Below, one piece after another: positions 6,903 through 13,595 of a stretch of 26,113 nucleotides of DNA. A program made the position numbers and the translations under genes. Source of the stretch: DAOTWP01 sp034435675 (GTDB lineage: Bacteria > Chloroflexota > Anaerolineae > Aggregatilineales > Phototrophicaceae); NCBI GenBank assembly GCA_034435675.1, contig DAOTWP010000046.1, positions 1 to 26,113 on the forward strand, given 5' to 3'. The notes below the pieces were generated by a model. That model was not told where the DNA came from. It searched no databases and saw only the letters and a program-made list of their open reading frames with translations. Position 1 is the stretch's first letter, and every line of letters begins with the position of its first letter.

Positions 6903-8504
6903 TTAAGAGCCGTAGGGTGGGCAGCCTCCCGCGAGGTCGAGCACCTGACCGGGGAAAATGCGCCCGTTGACAACATCATTCGTCTGCGCGAGGCACGCCG
7001 GGCTGATATCATACACCTGCCCGATGGAATCCAGCGTATCGCCGGGCTGCACCACATGCATGTTGCTGCCCAGATCGCTCATCACGTTGCCCTGCGCATC
7101 CAGCGGCGGGAACGCACCATACTCCGGCGCATCCGCCGGGATGCTGATGACCGTGCCGGGGGTCAACACAGCGCCTTCAGCCACATCGTTTTCCTGCGCC
7201 AGCGCAATCAGCGACACATTATAAAGCTGCGCGATAGTGTCCAGCGTATCGCCCGGTTGGACGATATAGACATCCTCACCGCCGCCCCCGCCGCCGATGC
7301 CTTCCGCCAGCGAACCGTCCGGGTTCAGGGGCGGCACCTGCCCGTAGGGCACGGCATCTTCGGGGATAAACAGCACCGTACCGGGCAGCAGCGTGTCGTT
7401 GACTTCCAGCCCGTTGCTCTGTGCCAGCACAATCACCGACACGTTATAGGACTGCGCAATTTCATCGAGCGTATCGCCCGGCTGGACGGTGTATTCTTCG
7501 CCGCTGCCACCCCCGCCGCCGATGCCGTCAGTGCCTTCACCGGCGCGGGTGGGCGGGAAGACCCCATACGGCGGCGCATCTGCTGGGATGCTCAGCACCG
7601 TGCCGGGGACAACGGCGCGTCCGTCGCTCAGCCCGTTGGCATCCAGCAGCGAGACCAGCGAAACATCATACTGCTGCGCGATTTCGTCCAGCGTATCGCC
7701 CGGCTGCACGACATAGACATCCTCACCGCCGCCCCCGCCGCCGATGCCTTCCGCCAGCGAACCGTCCGGGTTCAGGGGTGGCACCGCGCCATAAGGCACG
7801 CTGTCCAGCGGGATGCTCAGCACCGTGCCGGGCAGCAGGGGGTCACGTGGGTCAATGCCGTTGACTTCTTGCAGCACGATAATCGAGACGTTAAACGACT
7901 GGGCGATTTCGTCCAGCGTGTCGCCCGGCTGCACCACATAGGTATCCACATCACCGCCGCCGCCAATGCCCGCGCCACCCCCGCCAATCGGTTCGCGCGG
8001 GGGCACCGTGCCATAAGGAGGCGCATCTGCCGGGATGCTCAGCACCGTGCCGGGGCGCAGCCCTGCGCCATCACTCAGCCCGTTGGCATCCAGCAGCGCT
8101 ATCAGCGAGATATCATACTGCTGGGCGATTTCGTCCAGCGTATCGCCCGGCTGCACCACATAGACATCCTCACTGCCGCCCCCACCGCCAATGCCTTCTG
8201 CCAGCGTGCCGTCCGGGTTCAACGGCGGCACCGCGCCATAGGGCGGCGCATCTGCCGGGATGCTCAGCAGTTGACCGGGTTCGAGCAAATACGGAGGGGT
8301 AAGGTTGTTGGTCTGTGCCAGCACCACCAGCGAGACATCAAAACGCTGCGCGATTTCGTCCAGTGTGTCGCCATACTCGACCACATAGGTGCCGCCCGCC
8401 GGGCGTTCTTCGCCGCCCTGATCCTGTGCCGCAGCACCATTCAGGCTGAGCAGCACCAGCAGCACAATGATTAACCAGCGCGAGGGATTCAACCATAAGT
8501 TCAT
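6903..8504 (-). CDS. Secreted protein with seven LysM repeats
   Basis: LysM domains bind N-acetylglucosamine polymers such as peptidoglycan, so this 533-residue product is probably a cell-wall or sheath-associated protein. A signal peptide (about residues 1-26, ending LNGAAA) is followed by seven LysM domains beginning near residues 40, 115, 189, 264, 338, 413 and 483. Each has a version of VVQPGDTLDEIAQ and ends in an LSIPADAPPYG-like stretch. Linkers are Gly-rich (GIGGGGGGEDV) or Pro-rich. No catalytic domain is attached. Spacing alternates 75/74 residues, and alternate repeats resemble each other most, pointing to duplication of two-repeat units. GTGGAG lies 6 nt before the ATG. It diverges from the kinase gene at 8720. 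Confidence 0.93.
   Translation of the reverse strand: MNLWLNPSRWLIIVLLVLLSLNGAAAQDQGGEERPAGGTYVVEYGDTLDEIAQRFDVSLVVLAQTNNLTPPYLLEPGQLLSIPADAPPYGAVPPLNPDGTLAEGIGGGGGSEDVYVVQPGDTLDEIAQQYDISLIALLDANGLSDGAGLRPGTVLSIPADAPPYGTVPPREPIGGGGAGIGGGGDVDTYVVQPGDTLDEIAQSFNVSIIVLQEVNGIDPRDPLLPGTVLSIPLDSVPYGAVPPLNPDGSLAEGIGGGGGGEDVYVVQPGDTLDEIAQQYDVSLVSLLDANGLSDGRAVVPGTVLSIPADAPPYGVFPPTRAGEGTDGIGGGGGSGEEYTVQPGDTLDEIAQSYNVSVIVLAQSNGLEVNDTLLPGTVLFIPEDAVPYGQVPPLNPDGSLAEGIGGGGGGEDVYIVQPGDTLDTIAQLYNVSLIALAQENDVAEGAVLTPGTVISIPADAPEYGAFPPLDAQGNVMSDLGSNMHVVQPGDTLDSIGQVYDISPACLAQTNDVVNGRIFPGQVLDLAGGCPPYGS
7266..7778. repeat. 66-bp direct repeat inside the LysM gene
   Basis: Positions 7266-7331 and 7713-7778 are identical over 66 bp, 447 bp apart, which equals two LysM units (149 codons). 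A third, slightly diverged copy lies near 8160-8225. The repeat encodes the Gly-rich linker and the start of the even-numbered LysM domains. It is a site for recombination and for assembly collapse. Confidence 0.85.
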
Positions 8505-8719
8505 AAGCTACTCCACGACTGCCTTAGCGGAATCAGCGCCGGTGCAGAATCCGGCAGATTGCCTGCCTGTGATTGTGGCATGCAGACCCCGCGCACGAAT
8601 AAACGCACTTCAAGCATACCATAATTTAGGCGGGGTGCGCTGTTGAGCCTGCGTTTACGCAGCGTTCGGTTTCTGGTATCCTTGTACTGGTCTTAATATA
8701 CGCAGAGGAAGTCTTGGCA

Positions 8720-9550
8720 ATGAGCAGACTTAACCCTGGCGATCTCCTCGCAGATTACAGCATCACCGCCTACATTGGCAGTGGTGCGGCTGCCGAGGTC
8801 TATCACGCGCAGCATACACAAACCGGTGCAGCCGTCGCGCTCAAGATTATGCTGCCGGGCATGCTGGCGCAATCGCAGGAATTTGAAGAGCGTTTCCGGC
8901 GCGAGGCACATCTGCTTCAGAGCTTCCAGCATCCCCACATCCTGCCGGTTTATGATCAAGGGCGGGATCAACTGTACTACTATCTGGCGATGAAACTGGT
9001 GGACGGTGGATCGCTGGAAGAACGTATCCACCAGACCGGCGGGCTGCCATTGGCGGATACGCGCCGCGTTCTCGACGGCGTGGCGAGTGCGTTGGACTAC
9101 GTGCATCATCGCGGCGTGATTCACCGTGACATGAAGCCGTCCAATATCCTGCTGGATCAGGGCAGTTATCCGTATATTGCGGATTTTGGCATTGCCAAAG
9201 TGCAGGATATGGTCGGCATTACGTCGCCGGGCACGGTGCTGGGTTCGATTCCCTATATGGCGCCAGAGAAAATGAACTCGGATGGTTTTGATCACCGGAT
9301 TGATGTTTTCGCACTGGGGCTGATTACCTTTGAGACGCTGCTCGGCAAGCTGCCGATCAAGGAAAAAACACCGCTTGCCTATTTCCGCCGCTATGTGATG
9401 GAGGATTTGCCCGTCGCCGAACAGCTTGCCCCGCTGATTGGGGCGGCTGCCGCACAGGTCGTGCAGCGTGCCGTGCAGCGCAATCCTGACGCGCGTTATG
9501 CGACTGCCGGGGAATTTGCGCACGATTTCCTTGCTGCTACGGCAGGTTAA
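8720..9550 (+). CDS. Minimal Hanks-type Ser/Thr protein kinase
   Basis: The 276-residue product is little more than a kinase domain: glycine loop IGSGAAAEVY (19-28), Lys42 in VALK, Glu62, HRDMKPSN (135-142), DFG (155-157) and APE (181-183). The glycine loop has Ala where the second and third Gly usually stand (GSGAAAEV), which is tolerated in this family. There is no membrane segment, sensor or extra domain. I start at the ATG at 8720 because GAGGAA (8705-8710) lies 9 nt upstream. An in-frame TTG six bases earlier is too close to it. TAATAT (8694-8699) is a possible -10. The gene is divergent from the LysM gene and ends 13 bp from a convergent regulator. Confidence 0.93.
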   Translation: MSRLNPGDLLADYSITAYIGSGAAAEVYHAQHTQTGAAVALKIMLPGMLAQSQEFEERFRREAHLLQSFQHPHILPVYDQGRDQLYYYLAMKLVDGGSLEERIHQTGGLPLADTRRVLDGVASALDYVHHRGVIHRDMKPSNILLDQGSYPYIADFGIAKVQDMVGITSPGTVLGSIPYMAPEKMNSDGFDHRIDVFALGLITFETLLGKLPIKEKTPLAYFRRYVMEDLPVAEQLAPLIGAAAAQVVQRAVQRNPDARYATAGEFAHDFLAATAG

Positions 9551-9563
9551 CGCGCAGCCTGAG

Positions 9564-10214
9564 TCACAGAATGACCCAGCCCAGACGGGTCGCCCGGACA
9601 ACCGCTTCTGTGCGGCTCTGTGCGTTGAGCTTGCTCAGAATAGCGTTGACATGAAACTTGACCGTGTTCTCGCTGATGCCTAGCTGCGCGGCAATCGTCT
9701 TGTTCGCCAGCCCTTCTGCCAGCAGTTGCAGCACTTCACTTTCGCGCGGGGTTAGCGCCTGTGCGGGGGGCAGTTCGCTTACAGGCGGCACACTGAGCAG
9801 CGCCTCGGCATAGAGCGGATCAAGCACGACCAGCCCCTGTGCAACTGCTGCCAGTGCGGTGTAGAGGGCATCGGCTTCGGTATCGCGCCGCAGCAGCCCG
9901 CGCGCCGGGGTTTCGCCCAGCGCCGCCCAGACAGCGGCAGCGGTTTCGTCGTCCGGCACCAGCGCCAGCGCGGGCAGGTTAAATTCCTCGACAATGCTGC
10001 TCAATCGTTCCAGCATCGCCGTCGTGTTCCAGCCAAAATCCCAGACGAGCAGATCAGGATCGCTGCTGCGTAGCTGCGGGGCAAGCGCGGAGTCTGCGGC
10101 GCTCTGCCCAACGACCTGCTGCTCCGGTGAATCGCTGCCTGCTGCCAGCACTGCCGCCAGTCCGGCGCGCGCCAGCAGGTTATCCGCAATGACAAAGATC
10201 TGCACGCTGTTCAT
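9564..10214 (-). CDS. LuxR/NarL-type response regulator with atypical receiver
   Basis: The 216-residue product has a receiver-like N-terminal half (about 1-130) and a GerE/LuxR helix-turn-helix (about 153-216) with LTPRESEVLQLLAEG and NTVKFHVNAILSKL, the normal DNA-binding signature. Asp59 in VWDFG occupies the phosphoacceptor position. The acidic pair near residue 11 is reduced to one Asp, and the usual Lys in the GYLLK-like motif is Arg (GLLRR, 106-110). It may respond without phosphorylation. No sensor kinase is adjacent. Its ATG overlaps the stop of the PIN toxin (ATGA), and its first 44 coding bases are duplicated at 10907-10950. Before the toxin-antitoxin insertion it was probably coupled to the membrane-protein gene at 10955-11554. 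Confidence 0.9.
   Translation of the reverse strand: MNSVQIFVIADNLLARAGLAAVLAAGSDSPEQQVVGQSAADSALAPQLRSSDPDLLVWDFGWNTTAMLERLSSIVEEFNLPALALVPDDETAAAVWAALGETPARGLLRRDTEADALYTALAAVAQGLVVLDPLYAEALLSVPPVSELPPAQALTPRESEVLQLLAEGLANKTIAAQLGISENTVKFHVNAILSKLNAQSRTEAVVRATRLGWVIL
10166..10209. repeat. 44-bp direct repeat, copy A
   Basis: This copy lies within codons 2-17 of the intact regulator gene. It is identical base for base to 10907-10950, offset 741 bp. Matches stop at 10165/10906 and 10210/10951. The two copies bracket the toxin-antitoxin pair. Confidence 0.95.
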
Positions 10215-10636
10215 GGGCTGGTTTGCGGCGGATCGCGCCAGTTCTCACGTTTGACGGTCACGGCGTCATAGTCCGTATCACTGCTGACAACCACTGCGTT
10301 CAAGCGCGTGGCAACTGCTGCCACCAGCAAATCAACATCATCTAGCTGCTTGCCAGCACTCACGGTCTCCGCCCACAAATATGCTGCTCTGATCCAATCT
10401 GCATCTACAATCGCTTTCCATTGGAAAATAGGGAGCAAGCTTTCCTGAAGCGTTTTGATCCTGGCGGATGCATTGATCCACAATAACCCGCGCAAGACTT
10501 CATAGTATACAGGTTGTGGCAGGATCAGCCGTTCGCCAGCCGTTCGCGCGTTTTGAACCCGTGCATAAACCAGCGGATGCCCTTTAACCAGATCGGAAAT
10601 TACGTTGGTATCCAGAACATACGCTATTTCTGCCAT
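10211..10636 (-). CDS. PIN-domain toxin (VapC-like ribonuclease)
   Basis: The 141-residue product matches small PIN-domain nucleases, toxins that cleave RNA with bound Mg2+ or Mn2+. The acidic residues are in place: Asp9 in LDTN, Glu46 in YYEVLRG, Asp102 in LDDVD, and Asp120/Asp122 in SSDTDYD. Length and order are normal for VapC. It overlaps the upstream small gene by 13 bp and ends on the ATGA shared with the response regulator. The DNA here is visibly richer in A and T than the flanking genes, which suggests it came in by transfer. The pair is flanked by 44-bp direct repeats. Confidence 0.88.
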   Translation of the reverse strand: MAEIAYVLDTNVISDLVKGHPLVYARVQNARTAGERLILPQPVYYEVLRGLLWINASARIKTLQESLLPIFQWKAIVDADWIRAAYLWAETVSAGKQLDDVDLLVAAVATRLNAVVVSSDTDYDAVTVKRENWRDPPQTSP

Positions 10637-10863
10637 TCGGCTTTATCCACGGGTCGCACTGTTTCAACATTCATCGCCCACTCCAGTGCATCAAGTTGTT
10701 CAGCAGTTAACCCTTCACGCAGGGCTTCTAAAGCGGCATCCAGCGCATCTTTTTCGGCTGAAGCTGGCGCATACTGTTTCTGTTGCTCAAGGTGGGCACG
10801 CAGCGCCTGCAATTCCTCTGCCGTAAGCTGCTCTATCGCTTTGATGAGTTCAGCAAGTAACAT
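10624..10863 (-). CDS. Putative antitoxin of the PIN toxin
   Basis: This 79-residue gene directly precedes and overlaps the PIN toxin gene by 13 bp, the usual place and coupling for an antitoxin. AAGGA lies about 8 nt before its ATG. The product is almost entirely alpha-helical and rich in Glu, Ala and Leu (AELIKAIEQLTAEELQALRA), with a C-terminal segment WAMNVETVRPVDKAEW that could wrap the toxin. It has no recognisable AbrB, ribbon-helix-helix or Phd DNA-binding segment. Binding to the toxin is inferred from position. DNA binding is not supported by the sequence. Confidence 0.7.
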   Translation of the reverse strand: MLLAELIKAIEQLTAEELQALRAHLEQQKQYAPASAEKDALDAALEALREGLTAEQLDALEWAMNVETVRPVDKAEWQK

Positions 10864-10958
10864 GAATAATCCTTTGTAACATCATATGCTATGCGGCTCC
10901 AGATCCCGCGCGCCAGCAGGTTATCCGCAATGACAAAGATCTGCACGCTGCTGCTCAT
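10833..10958 (-). pseudogene. Truncated 5' remnant of the response-regulator gene
   Basis: The ATG at 10958 overlaps the stop of the membrane-protein gene (ATGA). It opens a 41-codon frame whose first 17 codons encode MSSSVQIFVIADNLLAR, nearly the same as the N-terminus of the intact regulator. Homology ends at 10907. The frame then runs through unrelated bases past the antitoxin start and stops at TAG (10833-10835). It is the stub left where the toxin-antitoxin cassette entered, and it may still pass ribosomes on to the antitoxin. Confidence 0.8.
10907..10950. repeat. 44-bp direct repeat, copy B
   Basis: This copy is identical to 10166-10209 and lies in the remnant regulator start, next to the stop of the membrane-protein gene. 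About 700 bp of unique sequence with the toxin-antitoxin pair separates the copies. Confidence 0.95.
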
Positions 10959-11554
10959 CGTCGGGGGGTCATTTCCTCACGTTTGCGCCGCCGTGCTGCT
11001 GTGATTTCGTCCTGCGCCCGATCTCGAAAGAAGCGGATCAGCCGCTTTTGCTCACCGGCGGCAATCACCAGCGCAGGCACCACAATTGCGGCAAAGATCA
11101 GAAACCCGCTGCCAAACAGGTAAAACCAGATAATCTGGCGAATTTGTTCGCCCTGGGTAGCAGCGCCCTGCCAGGGTTGGCGCAGCAGCACGGCAAATGC
11201 CATAAAGGCGAGAATTTGCAGCATGCCCGATAGATTGCGCGCCAGCACCGCCAGCAGCGCCACCGGAAAACGATTCGATTGTGCCTGCACTTCCAACACA
11301 GTGCTGCTGCGCCCCTGCCCGCGCAGGATGCCGCGCACTTCGGCATAGGGCAGCCCGCGAAACAATCGCGCCACGCTGAACTGGTAAGTGCCGTCCCACA
11401 CCGGCGTCACGCTGACAGCATGGCGCAGGCGTCCGCTTTTGCCGTCGCCGGTTTGCAGACTGGCGGCAAGCGCATCCACAGGCATTTCCAGCAGATAGGC
11501 AGGCAGCGCATCTTGATCTTCACGTGTGGCGGAAGTTTGGGCAGGTGGAGTCAT
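10955..11554 (-). CDS. Hypothetical membrane protein with two transmembrane segments
   Basis: The 199-residue product has a polar N-terminal domain of about 105 residues (including PVWDGTYQFSVARLFRGLPY and EVQAQSNRFPVALL). Two hydrophobic segments follow (about 108-125 and 141-167), then a strongly basic tail with RRRKREE. I do not recognise the family. The DNA just before the ATG at 11554 has no Shine-Dalgarno. TATTAT lies only 5 bp upstream, so a leaderless or very short leader is possible. The gene ends in an ATGA overlap with the truncated regulator start, which suggests it was originally coupled to the LuxR regulator and may act with it. Confidence 0.75.
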   Translation of the reverse strand: MTPPAQTSATREDQDALPAYLLEMPVDALAASLQTGDGKSGRLRHAVSVTPVWDGTYQFSVARLFRGLPYAEVRGILRGQGRSSTVLEVQAQSNRFPVALLAVLARNLSGMLQILAFMAFAVLLRQPWQGAATQGEQIRQIIWFYLFGSGFLIFAAIVVPALVIAAGEQKRLIRFFRDRAQDEITAARRRKREEMTPRR

Positions 11555-11655
11555 CGTTCATAATACTCGATCATTGATTTGCACTGCCTTTTTGGTCGCT
11601 CGGACAGGTCGAGAAGTTCCCGAAAAATCGGCGGCATGCGCCTACAACCCTGCCT

Positions 11656-12744
11656 CTATTCTACCGCAATCACGCGCCCTTCCGCAGCGCGTACCAGCCG
11701 GTCCCAGATTGCCAGCCCCACACCCTGCTGTTCCACCGCGCGCACCAGAATCACATCCACCCCGGCGGCATCCAGCTCACGCAGGGCAGCAAAGAGCTGC
11801 TCGCCCATGCTGGGCAGGTCATCGCCCAACTGTGCAACGACCATACCGGATTGTTCCAACAGCCGGGCAGCGTCGCGGCTTTGCAGCAGCAGTCCGACGC
11901 GCTTGCCTTCATGCTGAAGCGCCCGCCCCTGCTGCCAGATCGCTGCCAGCACGCGCGCGGCATCTGTGCCGCTGAACAGGCGCACTTCCGCGCGCGGCGA
12001 ATAGTGCTTGAGCAGCGTACCCGGCGATGGCATAGCAGCACCCTCTGCCAGATAACGCGGCGTAAAGCGCAAATCGGGAATGATTGCTGCCAGTGTTTCC
12101 AGCGGAATGCCCCCCGGACGCAGCATTACCGGCGGCGTCTGCGTCAGATCAACAATCGTGGATTCCAGTCCAATCGGGGTGCTGCCGCCATCGAGCACCA
12201 CATCTACCCGCCCGCGCAGGTCGTCCAGCACATGTGCGGCACTGGTCGGGCTGGGGCGGCTGAACAGGTTAGCGCTGGGCGCGGCAACCGGCACCCCGGC
12301 GGCGGTGATGAGCGCATGGGCAACCGGATGGCTGGGCATACGCACCCCGACCGTATCGCTGCCAGCGGTGACACCTGGCGGAATCGCGGCGCTTTTGTGC
12401 AGCACCAGCGTCAGCGCACCAGGAAAAAAGGCGGCGGCAAGCTGTTCTGCCAGCGGCGGCACGGCGCGCGCCACCTGTGCAAGCTGTGCCATCTGCGCGA
12501 TATGCACAATCACCGGGTCATTGGCAGGGCGTCCTTTGGCGCGGAAAATGCGTTCCACCGCGCGTGCATCCAGCGCGTTTGCGCCCAGTCCATAAACTGT
12601 TTCCGTCGGGAATGCCACCAGCCCTCCCGCACGCAGCACAGCCGCCGCCGTCGCAATGACGGCAGGTTCGGGCGACTGCGCCGAAACGCGCAGAACACGG
12701 GTACTGGCAGTATAGGGAGGAAGGGTCTCGTCGTGTTCAGTCAT
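11656..12744 (-). CDS. tsaC: L-threonylcarbamoyladenylate synthase (YrdC-Sua5 type)
   Basis: This enzyme makes threonylcarbamoyl-AMP from Thr, bicarbonate and ATP, the first step of the t6A37 modification of ANN-decoding tRNAs. The 362-residue product is the long Sua5 form. The YrdC domain is at about 25-215, with PTETVYGLGANA (46-57), KGR (70-72) with DPVIVHI, and PSAN (156-159). After a linker comes the C-terminal Sua5 domain, beginning near MPSPGTLLKHYSPRAEV. The start is set at the ATG at 12744. A longer in-frame start would run 119 residues upstream through the divergent promoters and the start of the HEAT-like gene. A strong promoter at 12751-12779 places the transcript start at this ATG, so translation is probably leaderless, in line with the missing Shine-Dalgarno. 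Confidence 0.93.
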   Translation of the reverse strand: MTEHDETLPPYTASTRVLRVSAQSPEPAVIATAAAVLRAGGLVAFPTETVYGLGANALDARAVERIFRAKGRPANDPVIVHIAQMAQLAQVARAVPPLAEQLAAAFFPGALTLVLHKSAAIPPGVTAGSDTVGVRMPSHPVAHALITAAGVPVAAPSANLFSRPSPTSAAHVLDDLRGRVDVVLDGGSTPIGLESTIVDLTQTPPVMLRPGGIPLETLAAIIPDLRFTPRYLAEGAAMPSPGTLLKHYSPRAEVRLFSGTDAARVLAAIWQQGRALQHEGKRVGLLLQSRDAARLLEQSGMVVAQLGDDLPSMGEQLFAALRELDAAGVDVILVRAVEQQGVGLAIWDRLVRAAEGRVIAVE

Positions 12745-12750
12745 ACGGAG

Positions 12751-12779
12751 ATTAGACGCGGGGGACAGAGTGTTGTCAA
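12751..12779 (-). promoter_or_regulatory. Strong promoter of tsaC, probably leaderless
   Basis: On the minus strand, a perfect TTGACA (12774-12779) and TCTAAT (12751-12756, five of six) are 17 bp apart. The predicted first base of the RNA is at or within one or two bases of the ATG at 12744. Confidence 0.7.
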
Positions 12780-12789
12780 TGGTCGGGCG

Positions 12790-12818
12790 TTGACTGTCAG
12801 TGGCGCTTGAGTCACAAT
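12790..12818 (+). promoter_or_regulatory. Promoter for the HEAT-like gene
   Basis: TTGACT (12790-12795) and CACAAT (12813-12818) are 17 bp apart. The start would be near 12825, about 28 nt before the ATG at 12853. Its -35 lies 10 bp from the -35 of the divergent tsaC promoter, so the two are arranged back to back. Confidence 0.5.
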
Positions 12819-12852
12819 CGCACGCGGCATGCTTAAACTGGGGGAATACACG

Positions 12853-13530
12853 ATGTCCGACCAGGCAGAAACGCCGGTCTGGAAACTGGCAGCCGCAGAT
12901 GCCGCGCACCCGCTGCATCAGGCGACCTGGCTGCTGTTCAGCGAAGCGTTTAATGTCACATACGCCGCGCAGAAGCTGGCAGCACAAAAGGCTGCTGTGA
13001 TTGACTACTGCTGCACGATTCTGGAGTGCCTGGAGCTGGGGCAGACCTCCAGCTTTGGCAGCGGTTTTGCCCCCGCCAATGCCGCCCGACTGCTGGGACA
13101 CTGGCAGGTCACAGCCGCCATTCCGCTGCTAATCGCGCTGCTTGAAGATACGGCGGATGCAGACGATTGGGGCAATGTGGTGGATGAAGCCGCGCAGGAG
13201 GCGCTCAAGCAGATGGGCAGCGCCGCTGTAGAGCCGATGCTTGCATTGGCAAACGAGTATGCAGACAGCAAGATGATGCTGATTTCTGTTGCCGATGTGC
13301 TGTCCGGGACAGGCAAAGGCGACCCACGCGCCCTGGCGTTTCTCAAGCGCTATTTTGAGCAGGCGCAGGATGACCTGGACATTGACGCCGCCGCGCTCTA
13401 TTTGCTGGAATGCAGCAATGAAGAAGGCATCGCGTTCATTGAGGCGCAGATGCGCACGCGGCGCTACAGCAAACACGCGCGCGAAACGCTGACAGAATAC
13501 CTGAAGGATGCCCGCGAGGGGAAACTCTAA
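12853..13530 (+). CDS. HEAT-repeat-like protein
   Basis: The 225-residue product is soluble and built of paired helices. Segments such as LLGHWQVTAAIPLLIALLED (about 79-98) and AAQEALKQMGSAAVEPMLAL show the helix-turn-helix rhythm of HEAT/PBS-lyase-type repeats, which act as binding scaffolds. The C-terminal third continues with helical hairpins (AALYLLECSNEEGIAFIEAQ) and ends basic. No catalytic residues can be seen. The ATG at 12853 is preferred over an in-frame ATG at 12829 because GGGGA lies about 8 nt upstream and MSDQAE is a natural start. Function is unknown. It is divergently transcribed from tsaC. Confidence 0.75.
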   Translation: MSDQAETPVWKLAAADAAHPLHQATWLLFSEAFNVTYAAQKLAAQKAAVIDYCCTILECLELGQTSSFGSGFAPANAARLLGHWQVTAAIPLLIALLEDTADADDWGNVVDEAAQEALKQMGSAAVEPMLALANEYADSKMMLISVADVLSGTGKGDPRALAFLKRYFEQAQDDLDIDAAALYLLECSNEEGIAFIEAQMRTRRYSKHARETLTEYLKDAREGKL

Positions 13531-13595
13531 GCTGCTCGCCAGTGCGTCAGGCGGCTTGTTAGGCTTTCGTCAGATTTGCGTGTACACTGACGGGC

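Noticed and set aside
6861..8474. 537-codon open frame on the plus strand opposite the LysM gene
   Set aside because: It mirrors the repeats of the LysM gene and yields a His/Arg-rich product with no domain pattern. The minus-strand frame has a signal peptide, ribosome site and seven LysM domains.
10166..10958. The 44-bp repeat pair as attachment sites of an integrase-driven element
   Set aside because: No integrase or transposase lies between or next to the repeats, and the repeat is simply the 5' coding end of the regulator. Direct evidence supports only a duplication flanking a toxin-antitoxin cassette.
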